DNA from: Arcicella sp034931005
Lineage (GTDB): Bacteria; Bacteroidota; Bacteroidia; Cytophagales; Spirosomataceae
Length of the DNA stretch: 64,000 bases
Assembly (NCBI RefSeq): GCF_034931005.1
Contig: NZ_JAYGIN010000030.1
Location: forward strand, 1 to 64,000
Direction: 5' to 3'
The notes beneath the pieces were generated by a model. That model saw only the letters and a list, made by a program, of their open reading frames with translations. It did no database searches and was not told where the DNA came from. Positions 42,758-49,403 of the stretch are shown in pieces. Each line of letters begins with the position of its first letter. Position 1 is the first letter of the stretch. A program made the position numbers and the translations under genes.

Positions 42758-43176
42758 AAAAGCTCCTTTTTACTTTGCTCCTTACAATATTCTGTATTGA
42801 GACCCCAACGGCTCAGGTCGTACCACCACAAGCCGACGTGCTTGAGTTCCTAAAACAATTCCCAACGGCTCAGGTTCTCAAGACGATTAACAACCTACAA
42901 GCCGACCTGAAAGCTTGCGAAGAAACCAAAACCAAAATACTCGCCAACGCTGACAGCTCTAACCGCCAATTAACAAAAGAAAACGCAGCACTTAAACAGC
43001 GTTTAAGCACCGCTGAAATGACGACGGATATTATTAGAGTAAATGCCAATAAGACTGAAATCCTAACCACAGGCATTAAAAAAGATATTAATAAATCGAA
43101 GTTTTGGGGTTTTGTTGACAAGTACGGACTGGCAATAATAGCGGCAGGAGTAGGTTATACAATTGGTAAGAACTAA
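42754..43176 (+). CDS. exported coiled-coil protein with C-terminal membrane helix
   Basis: 140 aa. A signal peptide ends near 'TPTAQ/V' (about residue 21), then a repeated 'FPTAQVL' piece, a coiled coil, and a C-terminal hydrophobic helix 'YGLAIIAAGVGYTIGKN'. It pairs with the preceding coiled-coil gene, and both may form a spanin-like complex. A strong terminator follows at 43175. Confidence 0.6.
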   Translation: MKKLLFTLLLTIFCIETPTAQVVPPQADVLEFLKQFPTAQVLKTINNLQADLKACEETKTKILANADSSNRQLTKENAALKQRLSTAEMTTDIIRVNANKTEILTTGIKKDINKSKFWGFVDKYGLAIIAAGVGYTIGKN

Positions 43177-43205
43177 AAAGAGCCTCCATTTGGAGGCTCT
43201 TTTTA
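43175..43205. terminator. bidirectional terminator closing the packaging operon
   Basis: AAAAAGAGCCTCC (43175-43187) pairs with GGAGGCTCTTTTT (43192-43204). It separates the rightward packaging/head operon from the leftward moron genes. Confidence 0.9.
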
Positions 43206-43210
43206 TATGG

Positions 43211-43654
43211 TTATAAAATTTGGATTTTACCATCTTCAATGTCTTTTTTATTCGCATCTACAAAAGCAGTCTTTCCTGCATTTCGACCAAAAGACATAAA
43301 ACGTTGAGTTTGTACTTCCGATTCCATTTCCATCGCCCACTCTCCCTTGAATATTGTCTTGTTATGACCAAATATAACCCACTCATCGCTATGAGCATTA
43401 GTGCTTATAACTATCCGAGTTGCTATATGAGAACAAATAGATTTGATTTTATCAGAATATGCCTGAGGAACTGAGATAACAATCTCATCATATTCTAAAA
43501 GTTTATCTATTGGCATTAAACTTTTAGCACCTATGGCAGCCAACTGTCCTAACAAATCTCTTATAATAAGATTTTCACTTTCACGCAAAGTAAGTCGTGG
43601 CTTATCCATTCTGTTAGCCATTCCCCGAATATCTTCAATTGTAAGTTTTCTCAT
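43211..43654 (-). CDS. hypothetical protein in a two-gene moron, 147 aa
   Basis: No recognised family. The N-terminus ('LTIEDIRGMANRMDKPRLTLRESENLIIRDLLG') is helical; a middle part reads 'YDEIVISVPQAYSDKIKSICSHIATRIVIST'; the end has 'FIGH'-like beta content. It overlaps the RHH-like gene by 4 bp, so they are co-expressed. The pair could be a regulator/effector or a toxin-antitoxin-type unit, but nothing in the sequence proves it. Confidence 0.6.
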   Translation of the reverse strand: MRKLTIEDIRGMANRMDKPRLTLRESENLIIRDLLGQLAAIGAKSLMPIDKLLEYDEIVISVPQAYSDKIKSICSHIATRIVISTNAHSDEWVIFGHNKTIFKGEWAMEMESEVQTQRFMSFGRNAGKTAFVDANKKDIEDGKIQIL

Positions 43655-43908
43655 TTTCGTCTCTTTCCTTTAAAGTTTAAAATCGGCTCATATTTCTGGT
43701 GCATCTCAAGCGTAAACCAGTGGCGATATTTACAGTAGTTGAATAATCCTTCTAACAATATACTGGTTTGTGTTTCACCAAAAACACTTCTATTTACTAC
43801 AAAATCTAAAAGCTCTTTTTGTTCAACTGTCAAACGAAGCTCCACTCGCACGGTTTTAGCTCCTTCAGCTTTTTTCTTTCGTCCACGCTTTTCTTCTTTT
43901 TCTTCCAT
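43651..43908 (-). CDS. ribbon-helix-helix-like small regulator
   Basis: 85 aa from ATG 43908 (starting MEEKEEKRGRKKKAEG); a longer start at 43941 would place codons across the palindromic site. The pattern 'TVRVELRLTVEQKELLDFVVNRS' is that of an RHH or MobC-like DNA-binding protein: a beta strand followed by two helices. A perfect 20-bp palindrome is 7 bp before the start, suggesting autoregulation. It is the first of two genes in a leftward cassette bounded by terminators on both sides. Confidence 0.6.
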   Translation of the reverse strand: MEEKEEKRGRKKKAEGAKTVRVELRLTVEQKELLDFVVNRSVFGETQTSILLEGLFNYCKYRHWFTLEMHQKYEPILNFKGKRRK

Positions 43909-43915
43909 TCTTGCT

Positions 43916-43935
43916 ATTTTTGTACGTACAAAAAT
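43916..43935. promoter_or_regulatory. perfect 20-bp palindrome ATTTTTGTACGTACAAAAAT
   Basis: It is placed just upstream of the RHH-like gene. Most of it recurs at 27530-27545, at the start of the DUF6046-like tail gene. This is the expected form of an RHH operator. Confidence 0.6.
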
Positions 43936-43942
43936 AAACAAA

Positions 43943-43971
43943 AAACCCGAAAAACAAAGCTTTTCGGGTTT
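43943..43971. terminator. bidirectional terminator
   Basis: AAACCCGAAAA (43943-43953) pairs with TTTTCGGGTTT (43961-43971). It ends the leftward lysis operon and insulates the RHH cassette. Confidence 0.85.
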
Positions 43972-43992
43972 ACATTAAAACCAAATTCTAAA

Positions 43993-44484
43993 TTATTTTT
44001 TAACTAACAATGGCGGAATGCTTTGCTCCTTGAGCTTTGCGAGCTGCGTTTCATTTTCGTTTATAAGGCGAGCCTTCGCCTTAACAACCTTTTGTAGCTC
44101 CACCGTTTGCTCCTCAACCTTATCAACCAACTGATTAGCTTTCATGGTCGCTTCGTTGACCTGTTGTAGTTTACCTCTTAGTTTTTCAGACTCACGAGCC
44201 AGCCGCTCAGCTAAGAGACGGTTTTCGATGATGGCAGATTGAAAGCTCGCAACGCAGGTATCGCACATACCGAGCTGCTCTTTATCAATTTTAGTAACTT
44301 GTTTCGACAAGTTATTAATGGCAACAACCGAAGCCGTGTCCAATACGATACCCGACGGAGCGTAATACTGCTGAGCAGTAATTGACTCAACAACTGGAGC
44401 TTGCTTTGCCGCTGGTTGTGTATCACAACTGATAACGATAATAACCGAGCAAAGCAATAATGAAATTCTAAGCAAATTTTTCAT
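43993..44484 (-). CDS. coiled-coil lipoprotein (outer spanin-like)
   Basis: 163 aa. Lipoprotein signal with 'IVISC/D' at about residue 20. After 'MCDTCVASFQSAIIENRLLAERL' a long coiled coil fills the C-terminal half. Immediately downstream of the endolysin (17-bp overlap), this looks like an o-spanin or lysis-associated lipoprotein. Two Cys in 'CDTC' could form a disulphide. Confidence 0.65.
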   Translation of the reverse strand: MKNLLRISLLLCSVIIVISCDTQPAAKQAPVVESITAQQYYAPSGIVLDTASVVAINNLSKQVTKIDKEQLGMCDTCVASFQSAIIENRLLAERLARESEKLRGKLQQVNEATMKANQLVDKVEEQTVELQKVVKAKARLINENETQLAKLKEQSIPPLLVKK

Positions 44485-45091
44485 TTTGATGTTTTGTTTT
44501 TAGTTTAACCAATCTATTTTTCCAACCTTTCAGAAACTTCTTTTGCGTTCCGACGGCTATCTTGTTGTAATAATCTAAGCGGTAATTATACAGCTTATTA
44601 TAGAGCTGTATTGGGGGAGATTTATTAATGGCCGCAATTGTCTGCTTGCCAATTTTGCCATCGGGTTCAACCCGTACTATTCGTTGCAAAGCTTTCACGT
44701 GCTGAAAATCCTTTCCAAATCCTGAATTAACGATGAGGTCAACATAAAGTTCCGCAATGCTTTGGCGTCGGAATTCAGAAGCTTTGACGGCATCCCAGTA
44801 GTCTTCGTGGTAAATGGGTTTAACATCCCTCAAAACCGTAACCTGTAAGTCTCGCTCATCAACTTTTCCGTCCTTATTTTTATCGCAAATCAAAACCTCA
44901 ATTTTCTTATAAGCACAATACTGTTTGTATCGACTTAGGGTAACTCCAAACTTTGTTGCACCGCCTTTGTCGTACTGTGTCACCGTAAATAAAATCCCTT
45001 CTAATCGAATAAGCGTCGGGAAAAACTTTTCAAAATCAGCACCTCGAATACTATTACTCAGGAGCAAAAAACATAAAATTAATCTATTCAT
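44468..45091 (-). CDS. endolysin, GH108-type, with signal peptide and EF-hand loop
   Basis: 207 aa. A signal sequence (about 1-17) means Sec export. The catalytic region begins 'FFPTLIRLEG' with Glu in 'RLEG', then 'DKGGATKFGVTLSRY', the GH108 pattern ('E-G..yvndp.D.GGaT.yGIt'). An EF-hand-type loop DKNKDGKVDERD is inserted near residue 70-82, with Asp at 1, 5, 9 and 12. 'EDYWDAVKASEF' and 'LYVDLIVNSGFGK' follow, as does the peptidoglycan-binding type 'VEPDGKIGKQTIAAI'. Function: muramidase-type lysis. Confidence 0.88.
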   Translation of the reverse strand: MNRLILCFLLLSNSIRGADFEKFFPTLIRLEGILFTVTQYDKGGATKFGVTLSRYKQYCAYKKIEVLICDKNKDGKVDERDLQVTVLRDVKPIYHEDYWDAVKASEFRRQSIAELYVDLIVNSGFGKDFQHVKALQRIVRVEPDGKIGKQTIAAINKSPPIQLYNKLYNYRLDYYNKIAVGTQKKFLKGWKNRLVKLKTKHQNEKFA

Positions 45092-45114
45092 AAATTAGTG
45101 GTTAAGTAATACTC

Positions 45115-45342
45115 TCAAATAGGCTCTTTCTTCTCTTCGTCTGTTTTGCGTCCACCAAATAGAAATATGGTAATACCCGAAACAAGTCCACCCAAATAAA
45201 AAATTACATTATTGATAACTTGAATATTTGTAGCAGGTATTGGGTGAAATAACAGCGTAAACAGCAACACAATCAGCGATGCCACAATCATTATAATGAC
45301 AATGTTTTGCGTTTTAATTTTCTTGATTTCAACGTATTTCAT
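45115..45342 (-). CDS. holin-like small membrane protein
   Basis: 75 aa with two TM helices (about 12-32 and 45-65), a short loop and a charged C-terminus 'GGRKTDEEKKEPI'. The position just upstream of the endolysin supports a holin role. No family recognised. Confidence 0.6.
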   Translation of the reverse strand: MKYVEIKKIKTQNIVIIMIVASLIVLLFTLLFHPIPATNIQVINNVIFYLGGLVSGITIFLFGGRKTDEEKKEPI

Positions 45343-45344
45343 GG

Positions 45345-45800
45345 CTAATCTTTTTCTGTTACAATCCCCCTAAAACGTTCCTTTCCTACTCGTGTTTCCT
45401 GTTGCAGTCGATTCAAAATCGTTGAGTCATTTTGATATAGCACTTTGAGTTGCTTCTTGAATTTTTGATATTCAACACGTAACTCAAAGAATTGACTCAG
45501 CCTATTCCAACTCATCAATAAGGCTTCGTAATTGTACTCTTGTGGTACTTTTGAAAATGCAAACGTTTGATTTACTCGTGGATTCTTTGCAATTGCATCA
45601 TTAATTTTATTAATGAGTTGCTCGTCATTTTTTGACATTGCCTTACCTGCTTGCTTCCCAGTGGCATACTTACCATACACTTGCTTTCTTAACTCTGTCA
45701 ACTCTTCCGTATTGGTAGAGCTAAGGTCTATTGTTGCATCCTGACCAAACCCAATCAAAAACGAAATCCCGAATAGTACGGTAAAAATTAGCTTTTTCAT
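45345..45800 (-). CDS. exported hypothetical protein, 151 aa
   Basis: Signal peptide 'MKKLIFTVLFGISFLIGFGQ/D'. The mature part is helical and charged ('NTEELTELRKQVYGKYATGKQAGKAM', 'RVEYQKFKKQLKVL'). No known family. It is part of a leftward operon in which most products carry signal peptides. Confidence 0.6.
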   Translation of the reverse strand: MKKLIFTVLFGISFLIGFGQDATIDLSSTNTEELTELRKQVYGKYATGKQAGKAMSKNDEQLINKINDAIAKNPRVNQTFAFSKVPQEYNYEALLMSWNRLSQFFELRVEYQKFKKQLKVLYQNDSTILNRLQQETRVGKERFRGIVTEKD

Positions 45801-46051
45801 TAGTTGCCTCCCTTTATTTTAAAAATGTAATTGCCTGTAAAGTTTAATCTACCATTTGCTGACATCTCATAATTTTTACACGATTGATTTTGTGTAATAT
45901 TTACGACGTGTGCAATCTTTATGTTTTTCGTAGAGTCTGGAACGAAGCCACAACTCCAAATAGCAGGATTATTATAATTTCCATCCGCAACAGTTGTGCA
46001 GTCGATTGGAAAAAACAAAAGAAAAAGATTTACAATAGTTTGAATAATCAT
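45800..46051 (-). CDS. exported 'GNYNNPAIW' repeat-type protein, 83 aa
   Basis: A signal-like hydrophobic N-terminus is followed by 'DGNYNNPAIWSCGFVPDSTKNIKI', a surface-protein motif (G-N-W-x-N-P-x-x-W-S...P) common in Bacteroidota beta-helix proteins. It resembles parts of the next gene (46054). The stop of the upstream gene is two bases before its ATG. Paired Cys residues (33, 58) could form a disulphide. Confidence 0.55.
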   Translation of the reverse strand: MIIQTIVNLFLLFFPIDCTTVADGNYNNPAIWSCGFVPDSTKNIKIAHVVNITQNQSCKNYEMSANGRLNFTGNYIFKIKGGN

Positions 46052-46053
46052 TA

Positions 46054-46695
46054 TCAGTACACGTTATAGTTTTGAAAATTTATCCCATTTAAACTCGCTC
46101 CTTTTGTCCAACTGATGTACGCTTCATAGCTTAACAACCGATTAACAACAACCGAAGTATCTATTTTGAGCCGTGCGAAACCAGACACATATACATTTCT
46201 GCTCGTAGAGTTTGGTATAGCATTAGTATTGAATGTCTGAATTGAAGACCAATATCCATTCTTGACAACCCTATCCGTAATTTGCACCTCTTCTTTAATG
46301 ACTTTTGTACAGGATGTTTTCAGCGTGTAACTCGGCGGTGGATACGTATTCTGACAATTATAGCCAAACATATATAAGCTACTATTACTTACACTGTCGG
46401 CTCTATAATCCAGATACACCCCATTCAATCCCTTGTTAATTCCCCACATTACAACCGCCCCTTGTCGCACAAGTACCGTATTGACAGACACAGTAGTATC
46501 AATCATAATTGTAGTATTGCGAGAAATAATAACGTTTTTCAATCCGCCATTTGGCACTTCATTACTACTCCATACAGAAGGATTGCTCCAATTTCCATTT
46601 CTAATTGTACTGTCTGTTGTGGCAACAATAGCCGATTTTTTGGTTGTGCTGCCAATGTAAAAAAGCGGCAAAAAAAGCAAAAACAAATATTTCAT
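46054..46695 (-). CDS. exported beta-helix-like protein with two GNW repeats, 213 aa
   Basis: A signal-like start (about 1-20), then 'RNGNWSNPSVWSSNEVPNGGLKNVII' and again 'KNGYWSSIQTFNTNAIPNSTSRNVYV': two diverged copies of a surface repeat that also occurs in 45800-46051. This suggests duplication and fragmentation. Probably exported or part of a virion adhesin; function unknown. Confidence 0.55.
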   Translation of the reverse strand: MKYLFLLFLPLFYIGSTTKKSAIVATTDSTIRNGNWSNPSVWSSNEVPNGGLKNVIISRNTTIMIDTTVSVNTVLVRQGAVVMWGINKGLNGVYLDYRADSVSNSSLYMFGYNCQNTYPPPSYTLKTSCTKVIKEEVQITDRVVKNGYWSSIQTFNTNAIPNSTSRNVYVSGFARLKIDTSVVVNRLLSYEAYISWTKGASLNGINFQNYNVY

Positions 46696-46696
46696 A

Positions 46697-47647
46697 TTAG
46701 TATATAGTAAGTGTACCCGACCTCTTTTTGAAAAAATAGACAGATACTTTTTTCGTTGAATTGTTGATTTTGTATTGAACTATCATTGTTGAACCTGTCG
46801 AGTTTTGTACTCTAATATTTAATGGGTCAATTACATTATGCTCAGATTGTGCCACAACAACACTATCCGAATTCGTGAAATTTTTGACAAACTTGACGTG
46901 TAGAAACTCCCCAGCATCACCTTTCAAACCTTGAATACCCTGTGAGCCAGTCGCTCCTGTATCGCCTTTCAAACCTTGAACACCCTGTGAGCCAGTCGCT
47001 CCCGTATCGCCTTTCAAACCTTGAATACCCTGTGAGCCAGTCGCTCCCGTATCGCCTTTCAAACCTTGAATACCCTGTGAGCCAGTTGCTCCAGTATCCC
47101 CTTTCAAACCTTGAATACCCTGTGAGCCAGTCGCTCCCGTATCGCCTTTCAAACCTTGAATACCCTGTGAGCCAGTCGCTCCAGTCGCTCCTACATCCCC
47201 TTTAAAACCTTGAATACCCTGTGAGCCAGTTGCTCCAGTCGCTCCTGCATCCCCTTTAAAACCTTGAATACCCTGTGAGCCAGTTGCTCCAGTATCCCCT
47301 TTCAAACCTTGAATACCCTGTGAGCCAGTCGCTCCCGTATCGCCTTTCAAACCTTGAATACCCTGTGAGCCAGTTGCTCCAGTATCCCCTTTCAAACCTT
47401 GAATACCCTGTGAGCCAGTCGCTCCCGTATCGCCCTTATCACCTTTCTGTATGTATATCCAGCCATTAGACGTATAAGTGTAAATACCAACAATACCATC
47501 ATTTTGAAAGATTGACAAGCCAATTTTCGGGTTTACAATCGCCAAGCGTTGTGCTTGTGTTTTAGGATTAAGTACAATCGCATCAAACGACCCCTGCCCA
47601 TAACAAGACAGCCCAACAAGTAAGAGAAAAATGATTCTGATAATCAT
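46697..47647 (-). CDS. collagen-like triplet-repeat protein with signal peptide
   Basis: 316 aa from ATG 47647; the longer start at 47683 would add residues before the signal. Signal peptide ends about 'LSCYGQ/G'. Residues about 75-245 are Gly-X-Y repeats, mostly GLKGDTGATGSQGIQ, in eleven units. The C-terminal 65 residues are a compact beta domain ('HVKFVKNFTNSDSVVV', 'IQYKINN'-like). Collagen-like parts form trimeric fibres in phage tails, but the signal peptide instead suggests export to the cell surface by the lysogen. It overlaps the upstream gene by 4 bp. Confidence 0.8.
   Translation of the reverse strand: MIIRIIFLLLVGLSCYGQGSFDAIVLNPKTQAQRLAIVNPKIGLSIFQNDGIVGIYTYTSNGWIYIQKGDKGDTGATGSQGIQGLKGDTGATGSQGIQGLKGDTGATGSQGIQGLKGDTGATGSQGIQGFKGDAGATGATGSQGIQGFKGDVGATGATGSQGIQGLKGDTGATGSQGIQGLKGDTGATGSQGIQGLKGDTGATGSQGIQGLKGDTGATGSQGVQGLKGDTGATGSQGIQGLKGDAGEFLHVKFVKNFTNSDSVVVAQSEHNVIDPLNIRVQNSTGSTMIVQYKINNSTKKVSVYFFKKRSGTLTIY
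46910..47440 (-). repeat. tandem 45-bp repeats encoding Gly-X-Y units
   Basis: About eleven copies of a 45-bp unit (two of 54 bp) with few substitutions lie inside the collagen-like gene. The near identity suggests recent expansion, and copy number is likely variable. Confidence 0.85.
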
Positions 47648-48042
47648 ATTGATATATAGTCTAAGGTTTGAGCATTCTGCCAAACTCCATTTATTTTCTT
47701 TTGAAGTAGTAGCTCCGAATTAAGCCCGTCGTATGCTTCTACAATTCGCCAGCGGTTATTTCCTGCAAATAAGCTTAATGAAACCGCTGGATTATTTTCC
47801 GCTGGGAAAGAATAATTACCACGTGCGTACAAGAAATCTTGTACAGTACCAACATTACCATCTTGCAGCCATACCTGATACGCACTTTTCCCCTCTCTAC
47901 CTCTTTCTATGACATCAACGAGACTGGTATCGTTTGAGCTTAACCCAATGGTACTCGACAATACACTACTAACAATTACCGACCCTGCCGCTTTCTCTAC
48001 AACGCCAACTTTGTGTTTTTTTCGTGAAACTCCTATTTTCAT
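47644..48042 (-). CDS. fibre-associated protein with GKSAY motif, 132 aa
   Basis: The stretch 'GREGKSAYQVWLQDGNVGTVQDFLYA' near residue 50-75 is a variant of the GKSAYEIAV-type motif of phage tail fibres. The C-terminus is beta-rich ('NNRWRIVEAYDGLNSELLLQKK'). It follows the BppU-like gene with a 4-bp overlap and precedes the collagen-like gene. Likely a fibre component. Confidence 0.6.
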   Translation of the reverse strand: MKIGVSRKKHKVGVVEKAAGSVIVSSVLSSTIGLSSNDTSLVDVIERGREGKSAYQVWLQDGNVGTVQDFLYARGNYSFPAENNPAVSLSLFAGNNRWRIVEAYDGLNSELLLQKKINGVWQNAQTLDYISI

Positions 48043-48374
48043 CTTAGCGAAGATTTAACGTAAAACTTACCACCAAAAAGCGTCACAACTGTATTATCAA
48101 GACTCTTAAAACTTACATCATACATATACTTTCCTGCTGGCAGTATCATTTGTGTAGCCGACTTAATAAGTCGCACATCCTGTCCATTCAATTCGATTGT
48201 ACCATCAGCAGTAGAAAATAACAATACAGGCTCGCCGTCATAAAACTCCTTAATCGTTGCCTTTACTTCCATTGTTGACACAACCTGAAAAGCATTTTCA
48301 ATCGTATAAGTATGGTCGAATGTATCTCCACTTATCACGTCCAGTATATCAACTTTTGTAAATTCGTAACCCAT
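48039..48374 (-). CDS. BppU-N-like structural protein, 111 aa
   Basis: 'DVISGDTFDHTYTIE' start, 'DGTIELNGQDVRLI' and 'PAGKYMYDVSF...VVTLFGGKFYVKS' follow the pattern of BppU-type N-terminal domains in phage baseplate accessory proteins. It is the first gene of the leftward fibre/export/lysis operon. A terminator-like hairpin lies only 6 nt before its ATG. Confidence 0.6.
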   Translation of the reverse strand: MGYEFTKVDILDVISGDTFDHTYTIENAFQVVSTMEVKATIKEFYDGEPVLLFSTADGTIELNGQDVRLIKSATQMILPAGKYMYDVSFKSLDNTVVTLFGGKFYVKSSLR

Positions 48375-48380
48375 AGCTTT

Positions 48381-48413
48381 AAAAAAAAATTAGCACACCC
48401 AAAGGCGTGCTAA
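48381..48413 (-). terminator. leader terminator six bases before the first gene of the fibre/lysis operon
   Basis: On the minus strand TTAGCAC (48413-48407) pairs with GTGCTAA (48396-48390) around CACGCC-type loop bases and is followed by nine T (48389-48381). Then AAAGCT and ATG at 48374. It could be an attenuator, a target of antitermination, or the end of a short RNA. Confidence 0.65.
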
Positions 48414-48467
48414 TGTGCAACACCGAACCTTTAAATAGTATCTTCTCGTCTCAAAACTAATACAAAA

Positions 48468-48502
48468 AAAAGGGCTAAATACTATAAGTATTTAGCCCTT
48501 TT
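48468..48502. terminator. bidirectional terminator at the early/late border
   Basis: AAAAGGGCTAAATAC (48468-48482) pairs with GTATTTAGCCCTTTT (48488-48502) around TATAA. The 15-bp stem closes the leftward early operon. The 55 bp between it and the next hairpin must hold the promoter for the fibre/lysis operon if there is one. Confidence 0.85.
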
Positions 48503-48543
48503 GTAGTGTTGTGGTTGCCTCCCCGATGCCTTCGTAAAGTATT

Positions 48544-48633
48544 TTATTGTGTGCGTTTTTGAAGAAAACTTCCAAGTAAAACACCTCCAATGAATACTGT
48601 AAAAAGTAGGATAATCGCTAAGAACGTCTCCAT
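48544..48633 (-). CDS. 29-aa small membrane peptide
   Basis: METFLAIILLFTVFIGGVLL is the start: a single hydrophobic helix followed by a short charged tail ending KRTQ. It overlaps the upstream small membrane gene (48618) by 16 bp. It is too short for standard ORF cut-offs, but hydrophobicity and position at the end of the early operon make it plausible. Confidence 0.45.
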   Translation of the reverse strand: METFLAIILLFTVFIGGVLLGSFLQKRTQ

Positions 48634-48809
48634 ATCATTGTTAAGTTATCAGTATAATCTTTTGCAAATCGAATAAATGTTTTTGTGGCTTTAATCAATC
48701 CAATTATTATTGCTGTTGCCACATAAATAATACTAACTATCGGCGAAACCACTATCCAAAATACAGTTTCCAAAATTTTGTGTTCAATTGTTCTGTCCTT
48801 CATTTCCAT
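48618..48809 (-). CDS. small membrane protein, 63 aa
   Basis: Charged start, one or two hydrophobic segments (about residues 14-38, 'ETVFWIVVSPIVSIIYVATAI'-like in pieces) and a basic tail. Starts within the previous gene (26-bp overlap). No family recognised. It could be a host-takeover or superinfection-type peptide. Confidence 0.5.
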   Translation of the reverse strand: MEMKDRTIEHKILETVFWIVVSPIVSIIYVATAIIIGLIKATKTFIRFAKDYTDNLTMIWRRS

Positions 48810-49059
48810 TGTCTTCTTCGTTGGTTATAGCATCGAACAAGTCGAGCTGGTTTTCAAATTCTTTATTCTTTTTTACTTTGTCTCCATAGACCCCAATTCG
48901 ATACACGATGTCCTCAACTGTACGTGGTGCAAGAAAATATTTCTTCGCCAGTTTCGATATAGCCCACGGAGACTTCCGACCTTCAGTTGTTACCATCCTG
49001 TCAAACTCGTCTTGGACGGCCTTCGCTCTTTCGGCGGCATGGGGTCTTAATATCTTCAT
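48784..49059 (-). CDS. HTH-containing early protein (possible Mor-like)
   Basis: 91 aa from ATG 49059 (ATGA overlap with the preceding gene); a longer start at 49092 is also open. 'SPWAISKLAKKYFLAPRTVEDIVYRIG' near residue 35-60 looks like a helix-turn-helix. Its place at the end of the early operon, before the late genes, is that of the middle activator Mor in Mu. The functional match is inference. Confidence 0.55.
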   Translation of the reverse strand: MKILRPHAAERAKAVQDEFDRMVTTEGRKSPWAISKLAKKYFLAPRTVEDIVYRIGVYGDKVKKNKEFENQLDLFDAITNEEDNGNEGQNN

Positions 49060-49403
49060 TTTGTCAGTAGTTTTTGGTGAATATCCCTGCAAACTTCGGC
49101 GGTTATTACACTCTCAAGGCTATCTTGTGTCAAGTCGTTAAGCAGTCCCCAAGAGCAACACTCCCAAAAAGTCAAAGCTGAAATATAGTCCAGTTTAAGC
49201 TTAAATTCTACATCAGGATAATAACCAGCATAGAGCATCTTTCCCGACATATTCTTTTGCAATTTCAACAACAGTAGCTGGTATATATGCTCTTCAGTTG
49301 TTTTGTTTTCCTTTGATGCCAGCCTTTGTGCTAAAACTGAAATTAAATTCCCGAAGCACAAATATTGTGTTGCTGTAAATACCCAATTGATTGAATGGCT
49401 CAT
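49056..49403 (-). CDS. early hypothetical protein, 115 aa
   Basis: Start at ATG 49403, overlapping the TGA of the GemA-like gene; 49430 is a longer alternative. Helical with a hydrophobic patch ('WVFTATQYLCFGNLISVLAQRL') and three Cys or more. Function unknown. Confidence 0.55.
   Translation of the reverse strand: MSHSINWVFTATQYLCFGNLISVLAQRLASKENKTTEEHIYQLLLLKLQKNMSGKMLYAGYYPDVEFKLKLDYISALTFWECCSWGLLNDLTQDSLESVITAEVCRDIHQKLLTK

Noticed and set aside
42389..43176. Coiled-coil pair as firm Rz/Rz1 spanins
   Set aside because: Layout fits, but a second lipoprotein coiled coil (43993) next to the endolysin competes for the role, so only a spanin-like label is given.
46910..47440. Regularly spaced repeats as a CRISPR array
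   Set aside because: The repeats are contiguous, in frame and encode Gly-X-Y triplets; there are no unique spacers and no cas genes.
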